The notes below the pieces were generated by a model. It was not told the DNA's origin. It searched no databases and was given only the letters and a program-made list of their open reading frames with translations. 64,000 nt of DNA from SABI01 sp963678555 (GTDB taxonomy: Bacteria; Spirochaetota; Spirochaetia; Sphaerochaetales; Sphaerochaetaceae), in the NCBI GenBank assembly GCA_963678555.2, contig CAXXJA010000002.1:992001-1056000 (forward strand). Direction: 5' to 3'. A program made the translations under genes and the position numbers. Below are positions 8,365 through 17,772 of the stretch, in pieces. Position 1 is the first letter of the stretch. Every line of letters starts with the position of its first letter.

Positions 8365-8817
8365 TTATTTCTCATCGAGAGATAAGAGACGATACACTCC
8401 ATCTCCATCTTCCTGCCATATACTCCTGATCGTCACCGGGTCTCCGGATTCCGGGCGATACACAACCTCTGCAGAGACACTGTCATTCCCACTGGTGATG
8501 CGGACCGACTCTATCAGAGATTCACTCATCACCTGCAGCAGGTCCTGATGAAGATGAACAAGGATACTTCTCACCTCTTCTGAAACGAAATTCTCGACCC
8601 ACAGCAGGTCGTATGGATGCCTGGATGCAGCGACAATCTGCTGTGAGACTCCATCTGAATCGTTAAACAGATCCACTGTACGGCCGGATGTAACCTGATA
8701 CGGAAGCATCCCCGTAAAGGGGAGCGTTGTGAATGGAACAGGAGCCCTCCCTGCTGAAACAGATAGAAGAACAGCGCCTGCCATGGCAAGAATCATTGAT
8801 CTTTTCATACACCTCAT
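8365..8817 (-). CDS. Small secreted protein of unknown function
   Basis: The product is about 147-150 residues; translation may begin at 8817 or at the ATG at 8808 (MKRSMILAMAGAVLLSVSAG). It has a clear N-terminal signal peptide without a lipobox cysteine. The mature part, about 125 residues, contains SILVHLHQDLLQVMSESLIESVRI in the middle and an acidic C-terminus that looks like a small beta sheet. I recognise no family. It is transcribed away from the HD-domain gene, and both promoters must lie in the 83 bases between them. Confidence 0.65.
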   Translation of the reverse strand: MRCMKRSMILAMAGAVLLSVSAGRAPVPFTTLPFTGMLPYQVTSGRTVDLFNDSDGVSQQIVAASRHPYDLLWVENFVSEEVRSILVHLHQDLLQVMSESLIESVRITSGNDSVSAEVVYRPESGDPVTIRSIWQEDGDGVYRLLSLDEK

Positions 8818-8900
8818 ATGTACTGCAATTGAGTGTCCGTGTCAAACGGATCAGGAATCAGTGGACAGATGGAGTACATTTCTATAAGCTGTCCTATACC

Positions 8901-10205
8901 ATGAACCCACCGAGCACACGACTGCAGAGTATCATCGCAACGCTTCACAGGGAAGCGACAGAGATCATACGGGACCCGATACATCACGACATCCCGTTCT
9001 CGATGCCGCTGAAGGCGCTGACGAACTCCCGGGTGATGATGAAACTGCATTCGATACGGCAGCTCGGACCTGCCTACCTGCTCTATCCCGGAGCGCAGCA
9101 CACCCGGTATGAACACTCCCTTGGAGTATATGCCGTGGCACGCCAGATGATACTGTCGCTTCTCTCAAGAGAGCCCGAAGGGAGCTCTTTCCCCTTCACT
9201 TTGAGGGGGATACACGCATTCTTCACCGCCTGTCTTCTGCATGATGTGGGTCATTTCCCCTATGCCCATGCATTGAAGGACTGTATCGAGGAGGAGCATG
9301 AGGTTATCGGAGCAGCGAAGATTGAGCAAGATCAGCAGCTTCGAGGGATCATCACTGATCAGATCGGGACCTCGATCTCTGCCGTCTGTCAGATCATCGA
9401 CCAGAACAGACCATGCGGGGACCCGGAGATACTTTTCTACCGGTCCGTTCTCAGCGGGACCCTTGATCCGGACAAACTCGACTACCTGTGCCGGGATGCC
9501 TTCTACTGCGGTGTTCCCTATGGCGTGCAGGATGTGGACTACCTCCTGCGCCATATCGGAATAACCGGAAGCAACAGGCTCTACCTTGATAACAAGGCTC
9601 TCGGTGCCGTGGAGCACCTGCTCTTCTCAAAATATCTTATGTACAAGTATGTGTACTGGCACGCGAGTACCCGAAGTGCCACAGCGATGATCAAGAAGGC
9701 TGTCCTGCTTGCGAGGAACGGAGGATTGCTGAGTGACGGTGAGCTGACTCATCTCGATGATCATCAGTTCGCCATCCTTATGGACTCTCTGCGGGGAACC
9801 CAATACCCTTCCGCTGAACTGTTCGACAGAGTGCAGGAAGGCCGGCTCCTGAAGGAAACAGTGCGGATCCCGTTTGATCCCGGCAATTCCGCTCATCAGA
9901 GATACAGCAGCGAGGTACAGAGAATCGCTCTTGAACGATCGATCTGGAAGGATCTTATCCTGACGTATCCGGACCTGAAGGAGCATACCATTGTCCTGGA
10001 TATAAGCGAAAAGGTCACCTTTGAATCGGACCTTCCGATCTTCAATCAGAAAACTGGCTCGGTGGAAGTGTTTAACAGGGCAAGCGAGCTGTTCAGCGAC
10101 CAGCTGGTGACGCTGTTCACCTCCTCGCTCAGAGAGTTTCGCCTGTTCGCCCCCGAAGAAATAGAGGCATCAGATGCCGAAGGGATCGTGAGGAAATACC
10201 TATGA
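8901..10205 (+). CDS. HD-domain phosphohydrolase
   Basis: I place the start at the ATG at 8901 (434 residues), because upstream codons run into the divergent gene and do not resemble the family. The HD motifs are clear: QHTRYEHSLGVY near residue 69 gives the first histidine, LHDVGHFPYAHAL near 113 gives the HD pair, and DPDKLDYLCRDAFYCGV near 190 supplies the late aspartate. This arrangement is that of the SAMHD1/YwfO-like COG1078 family, many of which hydrolyse dNTPs to nucleosides and triphosphate. The substrate here is not known. The gene overlaps ttcA by four bases (ATGA), so the two are coupled. Confidence 0.88.
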   Translation: MNPPSTRLQSIIATLHREATEIIRDPIHHDIPFSMPLKALTNSRVMMKLHSIRQLGPAYLLYPGAQHTRYEHSLGVYAVARQMILSLLSREPEGSSFPFTLRGIHAFFTACLLHDVGHFPYAHALKDCIEEEHEVIGAAKIEQDQQLRGIITDQIGTSISAVCQIIDQNRPCGDPEILFYRSVLSGTLDPDKLDYLCRDAFYCGVPYGVQDVDYLLRHIGITGSNRLYLDNKALGAVEHLLFSKYLMYKYVYWHASTRSATAMIKKAVLLARNGGLLSDGELTHLDDHQFAILMDSLRGTQYPSAELFDRVQEGRLLKETVRIPFDPGNSAHQRYSSEVQRIALERSIWKDLILTYPDLKEHTIVLDISEKVTFESDLPIFNQKTGSVEVFNRASELFSDQLVTLFTSSLREFRLFAPEEIEASDAEGIVRKYL

Positions 10206-10975
10206 TAGAGGAGAAGAACTCTCCGCATTATTCAGACCTTGTGAAGGGAAAGATTCCTCCGCGGGTAAGACGTTTCATTAAACTGACCGGAAAAGGGATC
10301 AATAATCATTCCATGATAGCGGAGGGGGACCGTGTCCTGCTCAGTGTCTCCGGAGGAAAGGATTCCCTCGCTCTTGCCACAGCGCTCTCGCTCCGTCTGA
10401 AATGGCTTCCCGTGTCGTATCATCTCGAAGCACTAATGATTGACTGGAAGGAACATCCCATCGGAGAGGAGGGCCTGAGTAATCTCCGCCGTTTCTTTGC
10501 GACCCTCGATATACCCTTCACCATTTTCCATGAACAGCAGTATCCTGAAAGTTTCAAGGGTGAGTTCAACTGCTATCTGTGCTCACGCAACAGGAGAAGG
10601 ATACTCTTCGAATACGCTGACACGCACGGGTACCCGCTCATTGCCACCGGACACCATCTGGATGATATGGTGGAAACAACGATCATGAACCTGGCAAAGC
10701 GGGGCACTTTCCACACGATGCTGCCGGTACAGGAATTTTTCAAGGGGAAAATCCATGTGATCCGTCCTATGATTCTCGTTCATGAGTCTACAATCGCCCG
10801 GATCGCAAAGGAATATGCCTTCCCCGCGGTAAAGCCGGTCTGTCCGTACGATCAGACGAATATCAGGAGTTCCATCAAACCCATCGTCTCTTCGCTTGTT
10901 CAGCTCGACAGGGATGCACGTGAACATATTTACGCAGCACACCAACATCAGTTTGATTATACTATAAAAAGGTAG
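10202..10975 (+). CDS. ttcA: TtcA-family tRNA thiolation PP-loop protein
   Basis: The 257-residue protein has the PP-loop SGGKDS at residues 50-55, a CYLC (CxxC) pair at 124-127 and a third cysteine in VKPVCPYDQTN in the C-terminal third. These are the ATP-pyrophosphatase site and the iron-sulfur ligands of TtcA, which makes 2-thiocytidine at position 32 of tRNAs. GHHLDDMVETTIMNL is also typical. TilS and TtuA are related alternatives, but the cysteine pattern and length fit TtcA best. It starts within the stop of the HD gene. Confidence 0.85.
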   Translation: MIEEKNSPHYSDLVKGKIPPRVRRFIKLTGKGINNHSMIAEGDRVLLSVSGGKDSLALATALSLRLKWLPVSYHLEALMIDWKEHPIGEEGLSNLRRFFATLDIPFTIFHEQQYPESFKGEFNCYLCSRNRRRILFEYADTHGYPLIATGHHLDDMVETTIMNLAKRGTFHTMLPVQEFFKGKIHVIRPMILVHESTIARIAKEYAFPAVKPVCPYDQTNIRSSIKPIVSSLVQLDRDAREHIYAAHQHQFDYTIKR

Positions 10976-11051
10976 TACAATGGACCCGCAATCCTGATGA
11001 AGATTATGGATGACAGTTGCAGACTACCACTATTTGGAGTACATTGACAGT

Positions 11052-14000
11052 ATGAAAAAGAAACGTGTAACCCGGTACGGCCTTACTACAGTTGTAATGA
11101 TCCTCCTGCTCGCAGCAGGAGCCATGCAAGGATTTGCCAGCTCATCTACCAGCTCCATACAATATATGCATATAGTTGAAGGGATGGGAGATGCAGCACT
11201 GCTGTTCGACAACAGCGGAGCTCTGGTAGCTGAAACGATCCCCCCGAAGGCTATAGACGACGGATGGGTGATCCTTTCCGATCAGGAGCCGGTAACGATC
11301 AGCAGCCGTGATATTACGATCGTACTTCAGAAGGAGTCCATCCTTTCTGTGATCTCGAACAACTCGAAACATCTGAAGTATTATCTGGTGGGAGGGTCAG
11401 CTTCCTTCCTCACCTCAAAGACCTTTACCGAGACTCTCACTGTCACGACTCCTATCGGCATTTATGAGACGAGGGGAGCATCAGAGCTCTTTGTCTCCTC
11501 CGATCTTTCGGAACTGGTGTTCTCACTCGGCGGTCAGGTCTCAATCACCAATACGATCAGCAGGAAGATTGCGAACCTTGCTCCTTACCATTATATGGAC
11601 CTTGCCGATCCATTCCTTAAGGAAAAACCACTCTCTCAGAACACGTTCAAGACACTGAGTATGGCACCTGAAAGGAAGACTCTCTCCCTGATGCCCAGCG
11701 ACGCTGTCAGAGATGAATTCTCTCTGGTTCCGCCGGCGGTGTCCTACCAGAAAGCACAGATTGCCTCTCAGGCACCGGCTGTTCAGGTGGAAGAAAGCCT
11801 GTCCGTAGCTGAACCTGCTGTCAAAGCGGCAGCTGAACCTGCTGTCAAAGTGGCAGCCGAACCTGCTGTCAAAGTGGCAGCCGAACCTGCTGTCAAAGCG
11901 GCAGCCGAACCTGCTGTCAAGGCGGCAGCCGAACCTGCTGTCAAAGCGGCACCCGAACCTGCTGTCAAGGCGGCAGCTGTCAAGGCGGCACCCGAACCGG
12001 TAATCGAAAAAGTGTACATAGCTCACACCAACGACGGCATGGGAGCCCTCACTGATTCACAGATATCGTACGGGCGTCTTGCGACACTGGTACAGTGGGG
12101 TCGTGACAGTGAAGACCGGACACTCCTTCTTGATGCCGGAAACACGGTAGGTGGAAGTGATATAACCCGGCATGATAACGGGGAAAGTCTCGCGACAGTG
12201 CTTGAAATGATTGGCTACGATGCCATCGCTCCCGGAACTGCAGAATTCACCTACCCTGTCGATTATCTGAAGCAGGCTGCAGAACTTGCACGCAGTAACG
12301 GGTATGTAGATATTCTTTCAAGCAATGCTCTTGATGTAAACGGTTCGCAGCTCTTCACTGCGTACAGAGTGTATGATCTGGATGGAATCTCTGTCGGAGT
12401 GATCGGCCTCAGTGCACCACAGCAGACAGTGGACGGAGTAACCTTCTATTCGGATGAGATTGCCGCTCAGGCACAGGGCCTTGTTGACAAGGTTCGTGCC
12501 GACAGTGATGTCGTGATTCTCCTCGGTGGGATTCCTGGTCAGAGCGGTCTTACAAGTCGTGACATAGCCCGTGAAATAGAGGGTATTGACCTGATAATAG
12601 AGGGGTCAGATGGTGATGGAGAGGATGGCGGCTACCGTGTGGGTAATACACTCATCGTGAATGCGGGTGAACGCCTTTCCAGTATCGGCATTGTCGAACT
12701 CACCTTCACTGACGGGATACTCACTGCTTCCAATGCACTGTCACTGGATGCTGATACGGTCAACAATCCGTCAACCTCTTCACTCGCACAGGCATACGGT
12801 GTTATGCGGGTACCTGAAGATCAGAACATTGCATCCTACATCGATACGGTTAAAACAGCCTATGCTGCCTATCTCAGACAGGAAGAGGCACAGAACGCAG
12901 CGGTACCGGAACCGTCTCGGGAGCAGGAAGTCGAAACTGCAGCAGTGACGATGGATGAGCCTGTGAAGGAAAAAGAGGTCTTAGAAGCCCCTGCGGGGGA
13001 TGGGGATTCACTTGCCGTAGCATCGGCAGAAGTCTCCCTCCAGCCGAAGGAACCTTCACCGGCGCAGAGTGAAACTGCAGCGACGCCTCCTGAAAAAATA
13101 GAAGAAACACCGTCCTCCGAAGCCCCCCTCACCGTGAGCACAAAGTCTTCCATTACGGCGGATACGGAGGAAACACCTCTTGTCAGCGAATTCGGAGTAC
13201 GTGTGGGATACGATGCTGTACGTGAGAACGTCGTCTCCTCTGGAGATGTGTACCATGGATTCAGTGTGAAGCCGTTCCTTACGGTACTGAAAGCTCAAAT
13301 CGGTCTTCAGGCCTACTTCCTGACAGACGGATCATTGATTGATCCTCAGGCTGCTCCATACACGAATCTCAACCCGTCCTTTGACTCAGGTCTCTTTGAT
13401 ATGACCCGAAGCGCTCTGAGCTTCCTTGACTACCTGATCATCGGGGATGAGACTGATCCGTTCTACCTTGTCATCGATGATCATACGCCCATAACCTTCG
13501 GTGACGGATATATGGTGAACGGACTTGCAGTGAGAGATACGTTCCTCGATGAGAAGCTCGGTCTCTATATGAGGGCCGATGTCGGCGCTTTCGGACTTGA
13601 GGCATTTGCGGATGATCTCTACCTGAACGCACTCGACGCAAGTGAGAGACAGACCGGAGGTCTGCGGTTCACCTTTGATCTGGGTGAATCATTTACTCTC
13701 GGTGTGGGCTCGCTTGTCACCTCTGATAGATCTCTTGATGAAATAACAGCCTATCCGACACTTGATGCCAGGTTCACTCTCAGCGACACGCGGACCCGGA
13801 GCACCTCGCTGTTCCTCGGTCTTTCGACGACCCTTGATATCCGACCGTTCGATATTGCTCCGATGTTCAATGAGAGCGGCAGTGAAATCCTCGATAAATT
13901 TGCGAACTTCCAGGCTACAGGAGGAATCGACCTCCGGCTGAACAGGTTCAACATGAGACTGCTGGGCTCTTATATCAATGCTGTTGATCCTATTCTCGCC

Positions 14001-15860
14001 CTCGGATCTCTGAATTCCACCCTGTACTCTGGGGAAAGAATGGTTGAAGATGGAAATCCGTACTTCTCCTTCGCGACGGAAATGAGCTATGCAGGAGATA
14101 CTCTGTCTCTAGAGGCATCCTACTCGATACCTGTCGCCTATGACTTCTCCCGTATCCTCGAACTGAACGACATGGCCGGAACCTCCGCTGATACATTCCG
14201 AGGAGGCATTTCCTACAAGAGCGGTTCATTTACCGCCTCAATGGGACTCCAGAGAGTGGGTTTCCTTTCGGGAATCGAAGATGTATTTGCTTTCAGCGAT
14301 CTGTCTGAACTGCTGAGCAATACCTATGATCTGCTGACGGCCAATGGTCTTGCCCAGCCGTATGCATCACTGTCACTGGCAGTCGGTCCTGCACAGCTGT
14401 ATGCCGACCTCCTGTTCAAGACTGATGGGACTTCTCTTCTCAAGCTTGGTGCAGACCTGACAGTGGGAAAACGTGCGTCAGCTCAGACGGCACCTCAGAA
14501 GACCGTGGAACCGACCGGACAGAGTGCTGTCTCAGTAGGAATGAGATATGATGTTCACAAGGGATTCAGAAGTGGCAATGATGTGTTCCTGATGTCTTTT
14601 GCTCCTTTTGCCGGGTATGAACGGGAAAACTTTGCTTTCCGGCTCTCACCGTATATCTCTTTTGATCCCTCAGACTATTCTCTCTATTCACACAGCTACA
14701 ACGACGCCTTCACGTTCGGCAGTGATGGTGCATCCACGTTCACAACCGCCTATGACATCTTCAGTGATTCGATGGCACTCATCGATATGATTCGTATCGG
14801 AGAGAAGGGAGATACCTTCTTCCTTGAACTCGCCAGAGACACGAAATATTCGAATGGACTGTTCATCGACGGTGTTGATGCATTGATTGATTCGGATCTT
14901 CAGAGACAACTGGCAATGACCGCCAAGCTGGATACAGCGAAGTTTGATGCATACATGTATGTAAACAACCTTGTGATGCCTCAGTTTGCAGATATCGGCA
15001 TGTCTGTCACACCGTCAGCTTCCTATCAGGCGGAAATTGGATTATCCTCACTGTTTGAAGCAAAGCTCACCGAGACAGAAAAGAGGGTGTATGCCGTTCC
15101 CAGTCTTTCGATCGGTCTGCCGATCATAGGCAACGGGGACAGTGGCCTTGCTCTTGACCTGCAGGGGAGTGCACTATTTGCATATGATTCCGCTGACGGA
15201 TTCTTTGTCCTCTCCTTTGATTCCTCTGCTCCTGCCCTTCTCGATAAGATCAAGAACTACTATGCCTACGGAGGACTTTCCTTCTCTTCCGGTACGCTGC
15301 ACGGATCTGTCGGGGCGAGTGTGAGAAACGGAATGCTCTTCAGCAGCATGTACAACTCACTGTACCTCAGGGAAAGGGGATCGCTGATCGATGCATATGA
15401 TGATGTATACGACGGATCGTACGTCTACGACGGGATCGAATTTGACGCGAAGGGCGCTCTTGCACTGGATACCGATCTGATAGATATCACGGCATCCTAT
15501 ACGATTCCGTTCAGCACGGCTCTGGATTTTGAGACAGATGCAGACCTTGCACAGATCACTGCCTCACTCACATCGGGGAATTTCACCTTCGATGCCCAGT
15601 ACAGCAGGCGTGGCCTGTGGAACGCGTTCCAGACAGATGTACTCGAATCGACCGCTTCAATCGTAGATAGAGCGATCACCTTCATGTTGAACGATGAAAC
15701 CTATGCGAGTATCGCCGCCGAATACACGATTGACAACCTGTCACTGCACACACGTGTCGGCTCCTATACTGAACTTCAGGACGTGAGCGGAAGCTATAAC
15801 GGTGTTGGAGTGGTGAGGACTGTTCCCTTCGTCACCTTTGGAATGGATATTAGCTATTGA
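11052..15860 (+). CDS. Giant envelope protein: FecR-like, degenerate metallophosphatase, two beta-barrel-like repeats
   Basis: The 1602-residue protein starts at ATG 11052, giving a clean signal peptide (MKKKRVTRYGLTTVVMILLLAAG, then ASSS). An open frame continues 14 codons upstream but would spoil it. Order of parts: residues 40-185 resemble a FecR/LysM-less beta domain. Residues 254-317 are seven EPAVKAAA-type repeats. Residues 318-560 follow the layout of the UshA/5'-nucleotidase metallophosphatase domain, from HTNDGMGAL through LLLDAGNT and GYDAIAPGTAEF to IIEGSDGD. Residues 615-710 are a Pro/Glu-rich linker. Residues 711-1137 and 1157-1602 are two homologous beta-rich halves that end in aromatic strands like outer-membrane barrels. 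Every expected metal ligand of the phosphatase is replaced, so I infer a binding or structural role at the cell surface or periplasm. Gene function is unknown. Confidence 0.75.
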   Translation: MKKKRVTRYGLTTVVMILLLAAGAMQGFASSSTSSIQYMHIVEGMGDAALLFDNSGALVAETIPPKAIDDGWVILSDQEPVTISSRDITIVLQKESILSVISNNSKHLKYYLVGGSASFLTSKTFTETLTVTTPIGIYETRGASELFVSSDLSELVFSLGGQVSITNTISRKIANLAPYHYMDLADPFLKEKPLSQNTFKTLSMAPERKTLSLMPSDAVRDEFSLVPPAVSYQKAQIASQAPAVQVEESLSVAEPAVKAAAEPAVKVAAEPAVKVAAEPAVKAAAEPAVKAAAEPAVKAAPEPAVKAAAVKAAPEPVIEKVYIAHTNDGMGALTDSQISYGRLATLVQWGRDSEDRTLLLDAGNTVGGSDITRHDNGESLATVLEMIGYDAIAPGTAEFTYPVDYLKQAAELARSNGYVDILSSNALDVNGSQLFTAYRVYDLDGISVGVIGLSAPQQTVDGVTFYSDEIAAQAQGLVDKVRADSDVVILLGGIPGQSGLTSRDIAREIEGIDLIIEGSDGDGEDGGYRVGNTLIVNAGERLSSIGIVELTFTDGILTASNALSLDADTVNNPSTSSLAQAYGVMRVPEDQNIASYIDTVKTAYAAYLRQEEAQNAAVPEPSREQEVETAAVTMDEPVKEKEVLEAPAGDGDSLAVASAEVSLQPKEPSPAQSETAATPPEKIEETPSSEAPLTVSTKSSITADTEETPLVSEFGVRVGYDAVRENVVSSGDVYHGFSVKPFLTVLKAQIGLQAYFLTDGSLIDPQAAPYTNLNPSFDSGLFDMTRSALSFLDYLIIGDETDPFYLVIDDHTPITFGDGYMVNGLAVRDTFLDEKLGLYMRADVGAFGLEAFADDLYLNALDASERQTGGLRFTFDLGESFTLGVGSLVTSDRSLDEITAYPTLDARFTLSDTRTRSTSLFLGLSTTLDIRPFDIAPMFNESGSEILDKFANFQATGGIDLRLNRFNMRLLGSYINAVDPILALGSLNSTLYSGERMVEDGNPYFSFATEMSYAGDTLSLEASYSIPVAYDFSRILELNDMAGTSADTFRGGISYKSGSFTASMGLQRVGFLSGIEDVFAFSDLSELLSNTYDLLTANGLAQPYASLSLAVGPAQLYADLLFKTDGTSLLKLGADLTVGKRASAQTAPQKTVEPTGQSAVSVGMRYDVHKGFRSGNDVFLMSFAPFAGYERENFAFRLSPYISFDPSDYSLYSHSYNDAFTFGSDGASTFTTAYDIFSDSMALIDMIRIGEKGDTFFLELARDTKYSNGLFIDGVDALIDSDLQRQLAMTAKLDTAKFDAYMYVNNLVMPQFADIGMSVTPSASYQAEIGLSSLFEAKLTETEKRVYAVPSLSIGLPIIGNGDSGLALDLQGSALFAYDSADGFFVLSFDSSAPALLDKIKNYYAYGGLSFSSGTLHGSVGASVRNGMLFSSMYNSLYLRERGSLIDAYDDVYDGSYVYDGIEFDAKGALALDTDLIDITASYTIPFSTALDFETDADLAQITASLTSGNFTFDAQYSRRGLWNAFQTDVLESTASIVDRAITFMLNDETYASIAAEYTIDNLSLHTRVGSYTELQDVSGSYNGVGVVRTVPFVTFGMDISY
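11811..12002 (+). repeat. 24-bp in-frame tandem repeat (EPAVKAAA)
   Basis: Seven near-identical 24-base units (consensus GAACCTGCTGTCAAAGCGGC plus AGCC) encode EPAVK followed by AAA, VAA or AAP. The last full unit carries an extra AVKAAP. The unit length is a multiple of three, so copy-number change would lengthen or shorten the linker without a frameshift. Confidence 0.95.
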
Positions 15861-15910
15861 TACGGACATGGAGGACCTGGTTCTCCAGCACATCCGTAGA
15901 TCTTCCGACG

Positions 15911-15934
15911 AACCCCTCCCTACGGCGAGGGGTT
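15911..15934 (+). terminator. Hairpin between the giant protein gene and mutL
   Basis: AACCCCTC at 15911-15918 pairs perfectly with GAGGGGTT at 15927-15934 across eight bases. The following CCTGTTT is only weakly T-rich, so termination may be partial. Confidence 0.5.
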
Positions 15935-15957
15935 CCTGTTTACGATAGAGGTATACT

Positions 15958-17772
15958 ATGAGTCAAGAGAGAAGAGTACAGCTTCTGGAACCCATCGTCG
16001 CGCAGAGAATCGCAGCCGGAGAGGTGATAGACCGTCCAGCTTCGGTCGTACGGGAACTGATTGACAACTCTCTCGATGCATCTGCCTCCACGATCTCTGT
16101 CATCATTGAGGAGGGGGGCATCCGCCGCATCAAGGTGATTGATGACGGCCTCGGGATTCATCCGGAGGATCTGAAAGTCATCGGGCACTCCCACGCGACG
16201 AGCAAGGTGAGGACCCTCAGCGATTTCGACACACTTAAAACCCTCGGTTTCAGGGGAGAGGCCCTCTACAGTATTGCGGCAGGTGCCCGCCTGACAATAT
16301 CCAGCACACCACAGGGAAGCATGGGAGCAAGTATCACGATTCAGGGAGACTCCTTCTCCCGGGTCGAGCCAGGAGGTCCGACCGGAGGAACGATTGTTGA
16401 GGTCACTGACCTGTTTGCCGAAATCCCTGCGAGGAGACTCTTTCTCAAGCGTCCGTCAAGCGAGGCGATGATGGTAAAACAGGCGATCATCGAAAAGGCG
16501 CTTGCGTTTCCGCAGGTCACCTTCACTATGACACACAACGGGAAGGAATCCTTGTATCTTCCCACAACCAGCCTGAAAAAGCGAGTCTCACAGGTGTTGA
16601 AGAACAATAAGGACATCGTCGCCTCGGAACTCCTGGAGATGCACGAAGAGGGCGAACACTTCACCCTCTCAGTCATCTCCACCGGTACTGACACCTACAG
16701 GACAGACAGGAAATATATTCAGATCTTCGTCAATAACCGTATCGTAGATGAGTACTCGTTCGTTCAGGCAGTCACCTACGGGTATGATCCATACCTTCCG
16801 GGAGGAGCCTTCCCCTACTGCTATGTCTATGTGAACGTAGACCCTGAACTTGTAGATTTCAACATTCATCCTGCAAAGCGGGAGGTCAAACTGCGCAACA
16901 GGGCAGAGATACATCACCAGCTTGTCCTTCTGCTCCAGTACAACCTTCGGTACAACAAGTTCTCCGCGGAACGTACACGGGCAGATGACCGGTATTCGGC
17001 AGGTTCAATGCTGTTTACTGCATCTGAAGATCCCCCTGAGGGGAAAAATTCTTTATCCACATCTCACCACTCAGCACAGGAAAGCTCGAGAACGGTATCT
17101 TCTTTGCACCGGCCGGGCCTCCGGGTCCCGGAACACACGGGTCGGCAGGAATCCTGGTATGATACAGCAAAACAGTTGTTCACGCGACCAGACGATCGAA
17201 CTTCAGAAGAGTCCGGCCATACGGGGCAGGATGAGTTCATCTATCATGGACAGATCTTCTCGCTCTTTCTCCTTGTAGAGAAGGGAGACTCCCTGTACCT
17301 TGTTGATCAACATGCAGCCCATGAGAGAATACTCTACGATGAGATGAGGCAGTATGACGGTTTTCAGCCCCTGATGATACCGGTAACCTTCGAGGTGGAA
17401 AGAAGTGTTGATGAATTCCTGACCTCTCATAGTGATATGTACCGGTCCCTCGGTATCCATCTCGTGAGGACGGACGACCTGCTGTGGGCTATCGAATCCA
17501 CGATCCCTCACTATCGGGAGATGGAGAGTCAGCTGGTCGAGGGGATTCAGTCGTTCAGTTCAGGAACTCTTGAGGAACTTCATAAGATGCTGTTCGCAAC
17601 TGCTGCCTGCAGGAAGGCGATCAAGGAGGGAGATCCTATTGACACTGCACAGGCAGTGGCTCTGCTGAGGAAGGTATTCGCTCTGGCGAGACCTACCTGT
17701 CCCCATGGAAGAGAGTTCGTCCTTGAGATCACCCGGGAAGATCTCTATCGCTCAGTGGGAAGGATACTCTGA
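15958..17772 (+). CDS. mutL: DNA mismatch repair protein MutL
   Basis: The 604-residue protein has the GHKL ATPase N-terminus in full: AQRIAAGEVIDRPASVVRELIDNSLDA (split here as motif I, ending near residue 42), DDGLGI near 62, TSKVRTLSDFDTLKTLGFRGEAL near 80-103. The C-terminal part carries the endonuclease motif DQHAAHERILYDE at about residues 450-462, with ACRKAIK and TCPHGRE downstream. MutL proteins with this motif nick DNA themselves, consistent with organisms lacking MutH. A low-complexity linker separates the two domains near residues 330-430. mutS is not adjacent. The 3' end overlaps the convergent lipoprotein gene by 28 bases. Confidence 0.97.
   Translation: MSQERRVQLLEPIVAQRIAAGEVIDRPASVVRELIDNSLDASASTISVIIEEGGIRRIKVIDDGLGIHPEDLKVIGHSHATSKVRTLSDFDTLKTLGFRGEALYSIAAGARLTISSTPQGSMGASITIQGDSFSRVEPGGPTGGTIVEVTDLFAEIPARRLFLKRPSSEAMMVKQAIIEKALAFPQVTFTMTHNGKESLYLPTTSLKKRVSQVLKNNKDIVASELLEMHEEGEHFTLSVISTGTDTYRTDRKYIQIFVNNRIVDEYSFVQAVTYGYDPYLPGGAFPYCYVYVNVDPELVDFNIHPAKREVKLRNRAEIHHQLVLLLQYNLRYNKFSAERTRADDRYSAGSMLFTASEDPPEGKNSLSTSHHSAQESSRTVSSLHRPGLRVPEHTGRQESWYDTAKQLFTRPDDRTSEESGHTGQDEFIYHGQIFSLFLLVEKGDSLYLVDQHAAHERILYDEMRQYDGFQPLMIPVTFEVERSVDEFLTSHSDMYRSLGIHLVRTDDLLWAIESTIPHYREMESQLVEGIQSFSSGTLEELHKMLFATAACRKAIKEGDPIDTAQAVALLRKVFALARPTCPHGREFVLEITREDLYRSVGRIL

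Noticed and set aside
11541..12026. Minus-strand frames of 78 and 161 codons across the repeat, with repetitive products
   Set aside because: They are mirror images of the 24-bp repeat in the giant protein gene; repeats of a multiple of three bases open all frames.
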